Source: Pseudoduganella lutea
Lineage (GTDB): Bacteria; Pseudomonadota; Gammaproteobacteria; Burkholderiales; Burkholderiaceae_D
Length of the DNA stretch: 64,000 nt
Direction of reading: 5' to 3'
NCBI RefSeq assembly: GCF_004209755.1
Contig: NZ_CP035913.1
Span: 4,712,001 to 4,776,000 of the forward strand
Shown here: positions 25,516 through 36,276 of the stretch, piece after piece
How the letters are laid out: every line of letters starts with the position of its first letter
Position numbering within the stretch: the first letter of the stretch is position 1
Notes under the pieces: generated by a model
What the model was told of the DNA's origin: nothing
What the model saw: only the letters and a program-made list of their open reading frames with translations
Databases searched by the model: none
Program-made: the position numbers and the translations under genes

Positions 25516-26408
25516 CCCAGCTCGACTTCCAGGCCTTCCCAGGCAAGCACTACCCGCAGCCCGCCGGGCAGCGGCGCGTGGCGCGCCATCACGTCGGCGA
25601 ACACGGCTTCCAGTTCGTCGTCGCTGCGGGTCGGTTCATGGTGCGTGCAGTACAGCGCCTTCGCGCCGGTGCGCACCGCCAGCGCCAGCGCGCTGTCGAA
25701 CGTGCCGTGCCCCCAGCCGATCTTTGCGGGATATTCCTCGCGCGTGTACGAGCAATCGGCGATCAGCGCATCCACGCCATGCGCCAGCGCGTCGATCGCG
25801 GCGTTGCGCTGCGCCATCTGGTGCGCGAACGCCGCGTGCTCGGGCTGCCCTTCGTCATGGGGATTGAACAGCGGCTCGTGGTCGCCGGTAAAGAAGATCG
25901 ACCGGCCGTTGCAATCGATGCGGTAGCCCAGGTCGGTGACCGGATGGCCCATCACCACGTTGCGCACCACGGCATCTCCGACCGGCACGGCCTCGCCGAT
26001 CGCCAGCGTGCGGTACTCGATCGTCGCCGCCATCTGCGCCTCGCCCACGGGGAAATAGCTGTTCTGGAACTGCACGCCCATCACGTGCCCGATGCCGTTG
26101 CCGGTATCGGGATCGGTCACGCCATGCAGGCGCACCCGGCTGCCCGCGATGAACAGGGGCGTGAAGAACGGCAGGCCGTGGATATGATCCCAGTGGCTGT
26201 GCGTGATGAAGATATTGGCCTCGATCGGGCGCTGCGGGGCGGCCACCAGCGCCTGGGCCAGACAGAACAGGCCGGTACCGCCGTCGAGCACGATCAGTGT
26301 GCCGTCGTCGCTGCGCACCTCGATGCACGTGGTATTGCCGCCATAGCGCACCGTGCGTGGTCCCGGCGAGGGTATCGAGCCGCGCACCCCCCAGAATTTG
26401 AATTTCAT
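25512..26408 (-). CDS. MBL-fold metallohydrolase
   Basis: 298 residues, metallo-beta-lactamase fold, cytosolic (no signal peptide). Begins MKFKFWGVRGSIPSPGPRTVRYGGNTTCIEV, has the metal motif THSHWDHIHG near residue 90, then GHPVTDLGYRI, FTGDHEP and CTHHEPTRSDDELEAV as later metal ligands. The opening WGVRGSIPxPG is characteristic of a subgroup found next to signalling domains, often annotated as a possible cyclic-nucleotide phosphodiesterase; the substrate here is unknown. Its stop overlaps the start of the GAF-GspE-like gene (ATGA). Confidence 0.9.
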   Translation of the reverse strand: MKFKFWGVRGSIPSPGPRTVRYGGNTTCIEVRSDDGTLIVLDGGTGLFCLAQALVAAPQRPIEANIFITHSHWDHIHGLPFFTPLFIAGSRVRLHGVTDPDTGNGIGHVMGVQFQNSYFPVGEAQMAATIEYRTLAIGEAVPVGDAVVRNVVMGHPVTDLGYRIDCNGRSIFFTGDHEPLFNPHDEGQPEHAAFAHQMAQRNAAIDALAHGVDALIADCSYTREEYPAKIGWGHGTFDSALALAVRTGAKALYCTHHEPTRSDDELEAVFADVMARHAPLPGGLRVVLAWEGLEVELG

Positions 26409-26578
26409 CCGAATGTCACCCGTGTCCGTTCTGTATCGTTCCGGCCCGGCTGTGCCGGCAAATCCCCACGGATGATAGCGTTTTTTTTACCCTGTCTGGC
26501 GGCTTTCGCCGGTACCGCCGGATTTCCCGTTGGCACAATCGGACGGCGGCCACGTTCCGCCGTCCATGCCGAAATCCC

Positions 26579-26609
26579 TTGACCTTCCCATCATGGGATA
26601 CTTGATGAT
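26579..26609 (+). promoter_or_regulatory. CueR-type promoter of copA
   Basis: TTGACC (26579-26584), 19-bp spacer, GATGAT (26604-26609; 4/6). The left half-site ACCTTCC matches the CueR operator exactly; the right half GGATACT is only 4/7. The long spacer is what MerR-family activators need. It is 29 bases before the copA ATG. Confidence 0.65.
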
Positions 26610-26638
26610 GGCAGCATCATGGCAGCAGGAGTATCCCG

Positions 26639-28872
<2,234 letters not shown>

Positions 28873-28876
<4 letters not shown>

Positions 28877-29265
28877 ACATCGGCCAGGCCGCCGCCGCAT
28901 CGGGCGTGACGGCGAAAATGATCCGTTACTACGAAAGCATCGGCCTCGTGCCGGCGGCGCTGCGCACCGACAGCGGTTACCGGGTCTACGGCGACAGGGA
29001 AGTGCACACGCTGCGTTTCATCCGGCGCGCCCGCAAGCTGGGTTTTTCGCTGGAGCGCATCGCCGGCCTGCTGTCGCTGTGGCAGGACGGCGGGCGTGCC
29101 AGCGCCGATGTAAAACGCATCGCGCTGGACCATGTGGCCGAACTGGACGAGCGCATCCGCGAACTGACGGAAATGCGCGACACGATCGCCACGCTGGCCG
29201 CGTGCTGCCACGGCGACGACCGGCCGGACTGCCCGATCCTGCAAGGTATCGCCAGCACTGGCTGA
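28873..29265 (+). CDS. cueR: Cu(I)-responsive MerR-family regulator
   Basis: 130-residue activator that untwists long-spacer promoters when Cu(I) binds. DNA-binding N terminus [40 protein letters not shown], dimerisation helix, and a metal loop with C112 and C120 (CHGDDRPDC) exactly as in E. coli CueR, together with Ser77, the residue that distinguishes +1-metal sensors from +2-metal sensors. Coupled to copA by ATGA overlap. Predicted targets in the window are the promoters at 26579 and 31087. Confidence 0.95.
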
Positions 29266-29275
29266 TCCGGCACGT

Positions 29276-30037
29276 TCAGCGCAGGAACATCCACACGGTC
29301 AGCGCCGCGCCCACGGCCACGACGTAGTAGCGCATGACCCGTTGCGGCAGCCGGTGGATCAGCCACGCGCCCAGCAGCCCGCCGCCAATGCCGCCGGCGC
29401 ACAGCGCGAACGCGGCCGGCCAGCTGACCAGGTCCGAGAACGCGAAGATCAGCGTGGCCGCGGCATTCATCGCCATCGCCAGCATGTTCTTGGTGGCCGT
29501 GGCGGCACGGATCTGCTGCCCGGCGAACGTCAGCGCGGCCAGCATCAGGAAGCCGATGCCGCCGCCGAAATAGCCGCCATAGACGGAAATCACCATCTGG
29601 ACCAGTGCCAGCGCCCATGCCGGCATGCCGCTGGCCGTGTGTGGCGGCTGCTTGCGGAACGCGCCCCACGCGAACATCGACGTGGCGAACAGCACGAGCC
29701 ATGGCACCAGCCGGGCAAAGAACGTGGGTGGCGTGATGCGCAGCAGCAGCGCGCCGGCGATCCCGCCGATCACGCTGATCGCGAACATCTGCCGGAAAGT
29801 GAGCGGGCCCACGTCATCGGCGAGCCTGCGCCCGGCGATGGCCGACGTGGCCTGGCTGGGAAACAGCGCGATCGTCGACGTCATGTTGGCGGCGAGCGGG
29901 TTCAGGCCGGCCAGCAGGAGCGCGGGAAACGTGATGAACGACCCGCCGCCGGCAAGCGCGTTCTGCGTGCCGGCCAGCAGGCCGGCGCCGGCCAGCATCA
30001 GTACGTGGTACAGCTCGAGCGGAGGAACGGCGGCCAT
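29276..30037 (-). CDS. sulfite exporter TauE/SafE family permease
   Basis: 253 residues, about eight membrane helices in two repeats. Family-typical segments: GAGLLAGTQNALAGGGSFITFPALLLAGLNPLAANMTSTIALFPSQ and YGGYFGGGIGFLMLAALTFAGQQIRAATATKNMLAMAMNAAATLIF. TauE/SafE proteins export sulfur-containing organic anions or are of unknown substrate. It converges on cueR (10-base gap) and sits inside the copper island, so a role linked to thiol or metal stress is conceivable but not shown. Confidence 0.9.
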   Translation of the reverse strand: MAAVPPLELYHVLMLAGAGLLAGTQNALAGGGSFITFPALLLAGLNPLAANMTSTIALFPSQATSAIAGRRLADDVGPLTFRQMFAISVIGGIAGALLLRITPPTFFARLVPWLVLFATSMFAWGAFRKQPPHTASGMPAWALALVQMVISVYGGYFGGGIGFLMLAALTFAGQQIRAATATKNMLAMAMNAAATLIFAFSDLVSWPAAFALCAGGIGGGLLGAWLIHRLPQRVMRYYVVAVGAALTVWMFLR

Positions 30038-30101
30038 GGGCGGGGAAGGGCGGGAGCGGGTGGAGCAGGCGATTATAGCGCCGCCCCGCGCGCGGTCGGG
30101 C

Positions 30102-30107
30102 TAGAAT
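30102..30107 (+). promoter_or_regulatory. -10 element of the glutathione transferase gene
   Basis: TAGAAT, 28 bases before the ATG, leaving a short leader that contains GTGGAG as ribosome-binding site. No good -35 is seen. It lies in the divergent gap with the TauE gene. Confidence 0.4.
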
Positions 30108-30134
30108 GGCCGCGCCCCTAACTGTGGAGTCTTC

Positions 30135-30854
30135 ATGGAACCCTATACCCTGTACTACTGGCCCACGATCCAGGGCCGCGGCGAATTCGTGCGGCTGGCG
30201 CTGGAAGAGGCCGGCGTGCCCTATCGTGACGTGGCGCGCGGCGCGAAGGGCATGCCGCAAGTGGAAGCGTCGCTCGACTTCCGCTGCGAACCGCTGCCCG
30301 CGTTCGCGCCGCCCGTGCTGCGTGCCGGCGAACTGCTGATCGGGCAGACGACGAACATTTTGCTGTTCCTCGGTGCCCGCCACGGCCTGGCGCCGCGCAG
30401 CGAAAAGGGCCGGCTGTGGTGCAACCAGCTGCAGCTGACGATCGCCGATATCGTGGCGGAGGCGCACGACTCGCACCACCCGATCTCGGTAAACAGTTAT
30501 TACGAGGACCAGAAAAAGGAAGCGCGGGCGCGCTCGAAGGATTTTCGCGCGGCCCGGATCCCGAAATTCCTGGCTTACTTCGAGAATGTGCTGGCGGCCA
30601 ATCCGGCGCGGGGCAGTTTCGCCGTCGGCGCGCGGCTGACTTACGTGGACCTGTCGCTGTTCCAGCTCGTCGAGGGCCTGCGTTATGCGTTTCCCAAAAC
30701 GATGGCCCAGCTGGAACCGCAGTGGCCGCGGCTCGTGGCACTGTGCGAAGCCGTGCGGCAGCGGCCGAACATCGCGGCCTACCTGGCGTCGAAGCGGCGG
30801 ATCGCCTTCAATGAAGACGGGATCTTCCGCCGCTATCCGGAGCTGGACAGGTAG
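30135..30854 (+). CDS. glutathione S-transferase family protein
   Basis: 239 residues. N-terminal thioredoxin-like domain (about 1-85) begins MEPYTLYYWPTIQGRGEFVRLALEEAG; Tyr7 or Tyr8 is in the place of the catalytic Tyr of alpha/mu/pi/sigma-type enzymes, and the QTTNILLFLG segment takes the place of the QSxAI glutathione-binding motif. All-helical C-terminal domain (about 90-230) contains RLTYVDLSLFQLVEGL (the N-capping box region). Resembles the sigma-like bacterial group. Ends three bases before convergent copZ. Substrate unknown. Confidence 0.88.
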   Translation: MEPYTLYYWPTIQGRGEFVRLALEEAGVPYRDVARGAKGMPQVEASLDFRCEPLPAFAPPVLRAGELLIGQTTNILLFLGARHGLAPRSEKGRLWCNQLQLTIADIVAEAHDSHHPISVNSYYEDQKKEARARSKDFRAARIPKFLAYFENVLAANPARGSFAVGARLTYVDLSLFQLVEGLRYAFPKTMAQLEPQWPRLVALCEAVRQRPNIAAYLASKRRIAFNEDGIFRRYPELDR

Positions 30855-30857
30855 GTC

Positions 30858-31058
30858 TCAGCGCGTACCCGTGACCGGGTAGCCGGCGTCGACGATCGCC
30901 GCCTTTACCGCATCGAGTGCGGCGCCGGACTGCACCTTCACGGCCTTGCCCGCCAGGTCGACATCGACCTGGGCATTGGCGTCGATGGCCTTGACTGCTT
31001 TCGTGACGGCCGCGACACAGTGGCCGCAGCTCATGTTTTCAACCTGCAGTTCGTACAT
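30858..31058 (-). CDS. copZ: copper chaperone, HMA domain (CopZ-like)
   Basis: 66-residue single heavy-metal-associated domain, MYELQVENMSCGHCVAAVTKAVKAI, with the metal pair C11/C14 in MSCGHC. Passes Cu(I) to the HMA domain or membrane site of CopA. Start at 31058 chosen because a perfect GAGGAGGAC lies just upstream and the homology begins there; longer in-frame extension would overlap the promoter. Divided from copA by two genes but has its own CueR-type promoter. Confidence 0.93.
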   Translation of the reverse strand: MYELQVENMSCGHCVAAVTKAVKAIDANAQVDVDLAGKAVKVQSGAALDAVKAAIVDAGYPVTGTR

Positions 31059-31086
31059 GGGGTCCTCCTCGATTGGCAATGCGCGT

Positions 31087-31116
31087 ACTGTAACCCTTCC
31101 CACGGGGGAAGGTCAA
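31087..31116 (-). promoter_or_regulatory. CueR-type promoter of copZ
   Basis: On the minus strand TTGACC (31116-31111), 18-bp spacer, TACAGT (31092-31087). Between them ACCTTCC and GGAAGGG form a dyad with 6-nt centre, one base shorter than the E. coli copA operator. About 28 bases upstream of the copZ start. Confidence 0.7.
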
Positions 31117-31172
31117 GCGTGCCGCTGGCAGCACGCCGTGGCACAGCACATCGTGGCGCAGACGTGGTGAAT

Positions 31173-32003
31173 TCAGGCCTGCAGCGCCGCCTTCAGCGCG
31201 GCCAGGTAGCTGCCGCTGACGGACACCACGGCGCCGCAGCGCAGCGCCAGCCGGTGGCTGCCTTCACCACCGGTGGACAGGCTGGCGATCTGGTCGCGTC
31301 GCACGATGGCGCCGCGGTGCACGCGCAGGAAGCGCGCCGGGTCGAGCAGCGCTTCGAGGCGGTTCAGCGTAATACGGTGCAGTACCGTGCGCCCGGGCAG
31401 GTGCAGCTCGACGTAATTGCCGGCTGCTTCCATCCACAGGATCTCATCGACGATCACCTGCTCGATGCGGCCCACCGAGCGCACGCCGATCCGTTTCAGG
31501 TACGCCGCGGCATTGCCACCGGCATTCTTGGTGACTGCGGTACCGGCTTCGGCTTCGGCTCCGGCTTCGGCTTCGGCATAGTCGCGCAGCGCCGCGCCAT
31601 AGGCTTCGCGCTGGCGCTGGCGTAGCATCGTCGCGGCGCGCTCGACGGCCTGTGCCAGCCGCGCATCGTCCAGCGGTTTCAGCAGGTAGTCCAGCGCGTG
31701 GACTTCGAACGCGTCCACGGCGTGCGCGCTGTAAGCCGTCACGAAGATGATCAAGGGCGGTTCGCGCAACCGGGACAGCTCGCGCGCCAGCACGAGGCCC
31801 GTTTCGCCCGGCATCTGCACGTCGAGGAAAAGAACGTCCACATCGTGCCGCGCCATGCTGGCGCGGGCCGCCGCTGTGCCGTCGCATTCGCCCACGGATT
31901 GCCAGCCCGCGTAGTCGGCCAGCGCGAGGCGCAGGTTGATCCTGCCCGGTTCCTCGTCGTCCACGATGAGGTAGCGGACCGGCGTCGTCACGGGCGCGGT
32001 CAC
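31173..32003 (-). CDS. LytTR-family response regulator
   Basis: 276 residues. Receiver domain about 10-125 (YLIVDDEEPGRINLRLAL, phospho-Asp in VLFLDVQMPGETGL, and ALDYLLKPLDDARL), an Ala/Glu linker (AEAEAGAEAEAG) and a C-terminal LytTR DNA-binding domain about 175-275 (YLKRIGVRSVGRIEQVIVDEILWMEAAGNYVELHLP). I use the GTG at 32003 that overlaps the kinase stop (GTGA); a second GTG twelve bases on is also possible. Encoded directly after its cognate kinase. The regulon is unknown, but the family often controls secretion, cell-wall or surface genes. Confidence 0.9.
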   Translation of the reverse strand: MTAPVTTPVRYLIVDDEEPGRINLRLALADYAGWQSVGECDGTAAARASMARHDVDVLFLDVQMPGETGLVLARELSRLREPPLIIFVTAYSAHAVDAFEVHALDYLLKPLDDARLAQAVERAATMLRQRQREAYGAALRDYAEAEAGAEAEAGTAVTKNAGGNAAAYLKRIGVRSVGRIEQVIVDEILWMEAAGNYVELHLPGRTVLHRITLNRLEALLDPARFLRVHRGAIVRRDQIASLSTGGEGSHRLALRCGAVVSVSGSYLAALKAALQA

Positions 32004-33142
32004 GCCTGCGCTCCCAGCGGCAGGCGCACTTCGGCCACGAAGCGCCCGTCCCGCGCGCCGGTGCGCAGCGAGGCGCCGGGCGTCTGGCGCTGCAGGCGGT
32101 CGCGCGTGTTGGCCAGCCCGAGCCCGGCGCCCGGATTGGGCGACACCGCCGCGCTGACCGGATTGGTGACGGTGACGACCATCTCGTTGCCATCGCGCCG
32201 GAACGACAGCGTGATGTCGCCGGGGCCATCGTGGCAATCGAGGTCGTGGCGCAGCGCGTTCTCGATCAGCGGCTGCAGCGACAGGGGCGGGCAGTCGACG
32301 TCATGCAGCAGCGCGTCGTCGGCGCCATCGATCGCAATGCGCAGCCGGGCGCCGTAGCGCAGCCGCTGCAGGTCGAGGTAGTCGCGCACGAACTGCAGTT
32401 CCGCCGCCAGCGTTGCCGTCTGGTCCGTGCTGGCGGCCAGCGCATAGCGCAGCAGCGTGCTGAGGCGGCCAATGCCGGCCAGTGCCACCGGCTTGTCGCC
32501 GGCGCGCACGAGGGCGCTGATCGCGTTCAGCGCATTGAACAGGAAATGCGGTTCGAGCTGGGCACGCAGCGCCAGCATGCGCTGTTCCTCCAGCTGCAGG
32601 CGCAGGTTCAGCATGTCGTTCTGGGCGCGCTGCCAGGCCAGTTCGCGCTCCTTGGCCTGCCGCCAGTAGTGGATCGCCAGGATGGCGGCAAACGTGGCGG
32701 TGGTCGTGAACCAGCCGACGAGCAGCATCTTCATCAGCAGGCGGCGCGCATCGTCGACGCTGGCGATGTCGAGGTAGTCGCGCAGCCAGGCGATGTACAG
32801 CCATTGCGCTGGCTGGAACAGCAGCACGAGGCCGATGAACAGCAGCACAACGCTGCGCGGCCGCGCCACCAGCACGGGCCAGCGGCCCAGCACCGTCACC
32901 AGCACGGCGGACAGCACCATCAGCGGGACCGCGTATTCGATGAACCACGTGGCCAGCAGCACCGGATAGCGGCTGGCCACGCCGGTGCGCAGGTTGTCGC
33001 TGTAGGTTTGCAGCGCGCCCAGCGCGCTGATCGCCGTCCACACCAGTGCGCTGAGGATCACGGTCCTGGCGGCGGGTTTCGGCATGCTGGAAGGGCGCGG
33101 AAGGGCGGGCATGTGGGCGGGCGGGTGGACGGGCATGTTCAT
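32000..33142 (-). CDS. LytS-type sensor histidine kinase
   Basis: 380 residues from ATG 33142. N-terminal part has four hydrophobic helices (about 35-55, 70-90, 105-120, 150-170), then a coiled coil with LAWQRAQNDMLNLRLQLEEQ, the His_kinase box LRAQLEPHFLFNALNAISALVRAG with phospho-acceptor His, and the HATPase domain (IENALRHDLDCHD, GAGLGLANTRDRLQRQT). It overlaps the regulator gene by four bases. A -10 element TATACT lies eight bases before the ATG, so the mRNA may be leaderless; homology does not support the longer open frame. Confidence 0.9.
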   Translation of the reverse strand: MNMPVHPPAHMPALPRPSSMPKPAARTVILSALVWTAISALGALQTYSDNLRTGVASRYPVLLATWFIEYAVPLMVLSAVLVTVLGRWPVLVARPRSVVLLFIGLVLLFQPAQWLYIAWLRDYLDIASVDDARRLLMKMLLVGWFTTTATFAAILAIHYWRQAKERELAWQRAQNDMLNLRLQLEEQRMLALRAQLEPHFLFNALNAISALVRAGDKPVALAGIGRLSTLLRYALAASTDQTATLAAELQFVRDYLDLQRLRYGARLRIAIDGADDALLHDVDCPPLSLQPLIENALRHDLDCHDGPGDITLSFRRDGNEMVVTVTNPVSAAVSPNPGAGLGLANTRDRLQRQTPGASLRTGARDGRFVAEVRLPLGAQA

Positions 33143-33275
33143 CGGCGAAAAGTATACCAGCCGCTTTCCGGGCTCCCCGGCCCGGCTGTCCCGTGGAAGC
33201 GGCAATCCATCCCAGCCGGGGTGGCACTGGCGCCGGCGCGCGGCACAATCGGCTCCCCGATCATGGAGAACCACA

Positions 33276-34211
33276 TTGAAATCGTTGATACCCCTGCTTG
33301 CCTTGTGCTGCTGCACGGCCGCTGCCGCTGCCGCTACTGTTGCTCCCGCTGCTGCCGCGGGTTCTGCCGCGAATCCGGCAACGGCGCCTGCTTATGTACT
33401 CGATAACACCGAAGTGCGCGACGTGCGCGCCACCGCGATCAAGCGCGACTACCAGGTGTACGTGGCGCTGCCCGACTCGTACCGCACGTCGACCAGGCGC
33501 TACCCGGTGATCTTTGTCGTCGACGCCGGCTACGCGTTCCCGGTCGCGCGTGGCATCGCTTCGCGTCTGCACCGGCATGCGGGCATGGAAGAAGCGATCG
33601 TCGTCGGCTTGTCTTATGCGAAGGGCGATTCCGCCGTCTACAGCCGCACCCGCGACTACACGCCGAGCGTGTCGCGCAAGGGCCGCCGCCAGTCCGACAT
33701 GCCGGGCCGCCCGATGGCCTCCGGCGAGGCCGATGGCTATGGGCGCTTCATCGCCGCCGATGTGTTCCCGCTGATCGCTGCACACTACCGTGCCGACATG
33801 CGGCGCAAGATCTTCGTCGGCCATTCCTATGGCGGCCTGCTCGGCTTGCAGATGCTGTTCACGCAGCCACGCACATTCGAGCACTACATCCTCGGCAGCC
33901 CCTCGCTGTGGTTCGACCAGGGCGTGATGTTCGACCGCGAAAAAGCCTACGCCGCGGCGCACCGCGACCTGCCGGCGTCCGTCTTCTTCGGCATCGGCGC
34001 CCGTGAAATACTGGCGCCCGGCAAACAGCGTTCGCGCGCCGAGGAAGACGCCGACATGGTCGCCGATCTGCGCGAATTCCACGACGCCCTCGCCACGCAT
34101 CGCTACCCCGGCCTTGCCACCACGCTCAAGGTGTTCGCCGACGAAGACCACGCCAGCGTCTTCCCCCTCGTCCTCACCCACGGCCTGCGGGCTTACCTGA
34201 AGCGGCAGTAA
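33276..34211 (+). CDS. secreted alpha/beta-hydrolase (esterase family)
   Basis: 311 residues from TTG 33276 with GGAG eight bases upstream; signal peptide LKSLIPLLALCCCTAAAAAA (cleavage about residue 20-27). Mature part has the esterase D/Fes-like fold: YQVYVALPDSY..YPVIFVVDAGY, ADVFPLIAAHYRADMRRKIFVGHSYGGLLGLQMLF with nucleophile Ser in GHSYGG, and DEDHASVFPLVL with the catalytic His. No Cys-lipobox, so periplasmic. Closest types are ferric-enterobactin-esterase-like or carbohydrate esterases; substrate unknown. Longer open frame upstream lacks homology. Confidence 0.85.
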   Translation: MKSLIPLLALCCCTAAAAAATVAPAAAAGSAANPATAPAYVLDNTEVRDVRATAIKRDYQVYVALPDSYRTSTRRYPVIFVVDAGYAFPVARGIASRLHRHAGMEEAIVVGLSYAKGDSAVYSRTRDYTPSVSRKGRRQSDMPGRPMASGEADGYGRFIAADVFPLIAAHYRADMRRKIFVGHSYGGLLGLQMLFTQPRTFEHYILGSPSLWFDQGVMFDREKAYAAAHRDLPASVFFGIGAREILAPGKQRSRAEEDADMVADLREFHDALATHRYPGLATTLKVFADEDHASVFPLVLTHGLRAYLKRQ

Positions 34212-34354
34212 CCGCGGCAGCCAAGGCGTCCCCATCGGTTGTAAAACAACACCGGGGGCGTAGCCGGGGTTTCGAGGAGCACCGCTCCTTGCCGGCGTAG
34301 CGGTACTGCCCTGCAAGGCAGTACTCCTTCCAGTCCCCCAAACATTACGGCCAG
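34212..34354. other. intergenic region with small hairpins after the esterase
   Basis: About 140 bases. A perfect 8-bp stem GTACTGCC / GGCAGTAC is near 34300-34325, and GAGGAGC/GCTCC near 34275-34290. They may fold at the 3' end of the esterase mRNA; no T-run follows. Confidence 0.35.
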
Positions 34355-34389
34355 AAAAAAGCCCCGCCGGCTTGCGCGGGCGGGGCTTT
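34355..34389 (-). terminator. bidirectional terminator between esterase and phoH
   Basis: AAAGCCCCGCC / GGCGGGGCTTT stem of 11 bp. On the minus strand the stem is followed by TTTTTT, so it terminates the phoH transcript; on the plus strand only TTT follows. Confidence 0.88.
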
Positions 34390-34404
34390 GCGGAGCGGGT
34401 GCGC

Positions 34405-36276
34405 TTACAGCACGTCGCTCGCGTGGTCAGCCAGGCGCGAACGCTCGCCGCGGGCCAACGTGACGTGGCCGCTGTGGGCCCAGCCCTTGAAGCGGTCGAC
34501 GACGTAGGTCAGGCCGCTCGAGCCTTCGGTCAGGTATGGCGTGTCGATCTGGGCGATGTTGCCGAGGCAGAGGATCTTCGTGCCCGGGCCGGCGCGCGTC
34601 ACCAGCGTCTTGACCTGCTTCGGCGTCAGGTTCTGCGCCTCGTCGATGATCAGGAACTTGTTGACGAACGTGCGGCCGCGCATGAAGTTCAGCGACTTGA
34701 TCTTGATGCGCGAACGGATCAGGTCCTGCGTGGCCGCGCGGCCCCATTCGCCGGCGTCGTTGTCGGACTTGTTCAGCACCTCGAGGTTGTCGTCGAACGC
34801 GCCCATCCACGGGCTCATCTTCTCTTCCTCGGTACCCGGCAGGAAGCCGATGTCCTCGCCGACCGGCACCGTCACGCGGGTGACGATGATCTCGTTGTAC
34901 AGCTTCGTCTCCAGCACCTGGGCGAGGCCGGAAGCCAGCGCCAGCAGCGTTTTACCGGTGCCGGCCTGGCCCAGCAGCGTGACGAAGTCGCATTCCGGAT
35001 CCATCAGCAGGTTCAGCGCGAAGTTCTGCTCGCGATTGCGCGCGGTGACGCCCCACACATTGTTCTTGTTGTGCGAGTAGTCGCGCAGCACGCGGATCAC
35101 GGCCGTCTTGCCATTGAGCTGCTTGACCTGGCCATAGAACGATGCTTCGCCATTGTTCGGTTCCAGATACACGAACTGGTTCACGAGCAGCGACGGTACG
35201 AACGGCCCCGTCACGCGGTAGTACGTGGTGCTGTAGCCGTTCTTGTTTTCCTGCCACGACTCCATGTCCTTGCCGTGCTTGTTCCAGAAGTCGTCCGGCA
35301 GCTGGACGATGCCCGAGTACAGCAGGTCGGTATCTTCCAGCACGTGGTCGTTGAAGTAATCCTCGGCCGGCAGGCCCAGGGCGCGCGCCTTGATGCGCAT
35401 GTTGATGTCCTTCGACACCAGCACCACGGCGCGGCCTTCCTGGTCGGCTTCCAGCGAACGCACGACGGCCAGGATCTGGTTGTCCGCCTTCCCTTGCGGC
35501 AGGCCTTCCGGCAGGTCGGCGATCTGCAGCTTGGTCTGGAAGAACAGCCGGCCCTTGGCATCCTTGTTGCCCAGCTTGGACAGCAGGATGCCCTGTTCGA
35601 TCGCGTCGTCGTCCGTGTTGGCGACGAGCGCATCGAGCGTGCGCGACACCTGGCGCGCATTGCGCGCGACTTCGGACATGCCCTTCTTGTGGTTGTCCAG
35701 TTCTTCCAGCGTCATCATCGGCAGGTACACATCGTGTTCCTCGAAACGGAACAGCGATGTCGGATCGTGCATCAGCACGTTCGTGTCCAGCACGAACAGC
35801 TTCGTGCCGCCAATCTGGTCGGCATGGCGGCTGGTCGACGACTTGATCGTGACCTCGACCGGCTTGTGCTTGGCCGGATGGGGCACCTCGGCCTTGATCG
35901 GCGTGACTTTCGCGCGCGGCGCTTTCGCGGTCGGCGCTTCCGCACTGGCAGGGGCGGCGGTGGCCGTGGCAGGGTAGGCCACTTTTGCCGGTGGCGCCGA
36001 TACCGGCGCGACATCGGCCACGGCAGGCGCTTCGGCCGCGGTCTTCGCGGCGCCCTTGCGCGTGGTCTTCTTCGCTGGCGGCACCGGTGGCAGCGCGTCG
36101 GCCAGCATCGTCGGCGTCACGGTATCCAGTACCTCGGCGGTCTTGCCGCGCGTGGATTTCTTGGTCGGTGGCGTATCGTGTTCAGGGAACGGCACCGGAT
36201 TGGCGCCGCTCGCCTTCGGGTAATCTTTTGCCAGCAGCAGGGTGGCCGGCTTGGTGGGCAGTTTTGGCAGTGGCAT
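34405..36276 (-). CDS. PIN-PhoH family ATPase
   Basis: 623 residues. Residues about 150-300 are a PIN nuclease-like domain (KLFVLDTNVLMHDPTSLFRFEEHDVYLPMMTLEELDNHKKG with the acidic metal residues, and VVLVSKDINMRIKARALG); about 380-620 are the PhoH ATPase (Walker A TLLGQAGTGKTLLAL, Walker B FLIIDEAQNLTPKQ, then KILCLGNIAQIDTPYL). PhoH2-type proteins couple ATP use to RNA unwinding and cleavage. The first about 150 residues are Ala/Pro/Lys-rich and low complexity, much longer than in typical homologues. Ends at a strong terminator. Confidence 0.92.
   Translation of the reverse strand: MPLPKLPTKPATLLLAKDYPKASGANPVPFPEHDTPPTKKSTRGKTAEVLDTVTPTMLADALPPVPPAKKTTRKGAAKTAAEAPAVADVAPVSAPPAKVAYPATATAAPASAEAPTAKAPRAKVTPIKAEVPHPAKHKPVEVTIKSSTSRHADQIGGTKLFVLDTNVLMHDPTSLFRFEEHDVYLPMMTLEELDNHKKGMSEVARNARQVSRTLDALVANTDDDAIEQGILLSKLGNKDAKGRLFFQTKLQIADLPEGLPQGKADNQILAVVRSLEADQEGRAVVLVSKDINMRIKARALGLPAEDYFNDHVLEDTDLLYSGIVQLPDDFWNKHGKDMESWQENKNGYSTTYYRVTGPFVPSLLVNQFVYLEPNNGEASFYGQVKQLNGKTAVIRVLRDYSHNKNNVWGVTARNREQNFALNLLMDPECDFVTLLGQAGTGKTLLALASGLAQVLETKLYNEIIVTRVTVPVGEDIGFLPGTEEEKMSPWMGAFDDNLEVLNKSDNDAGEWGRAATQDLIRSRIKIKSLNFMRGRTFVNKFLIIDEAQNLTPKQVKTLVTRAGPGTKILCLGNIAQIDTPYLTEGSSGLTYVVDRFKGWAHSGHVTLARGERSRLADHASDVL

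Noticed and set aside
23617..25926. 769-residue open frame opposite the GAF-GspE-like gene
   Set aside because: Antisense shadow; the minus-strand protein has clear domains and a start-stop overlap with its neighbour.
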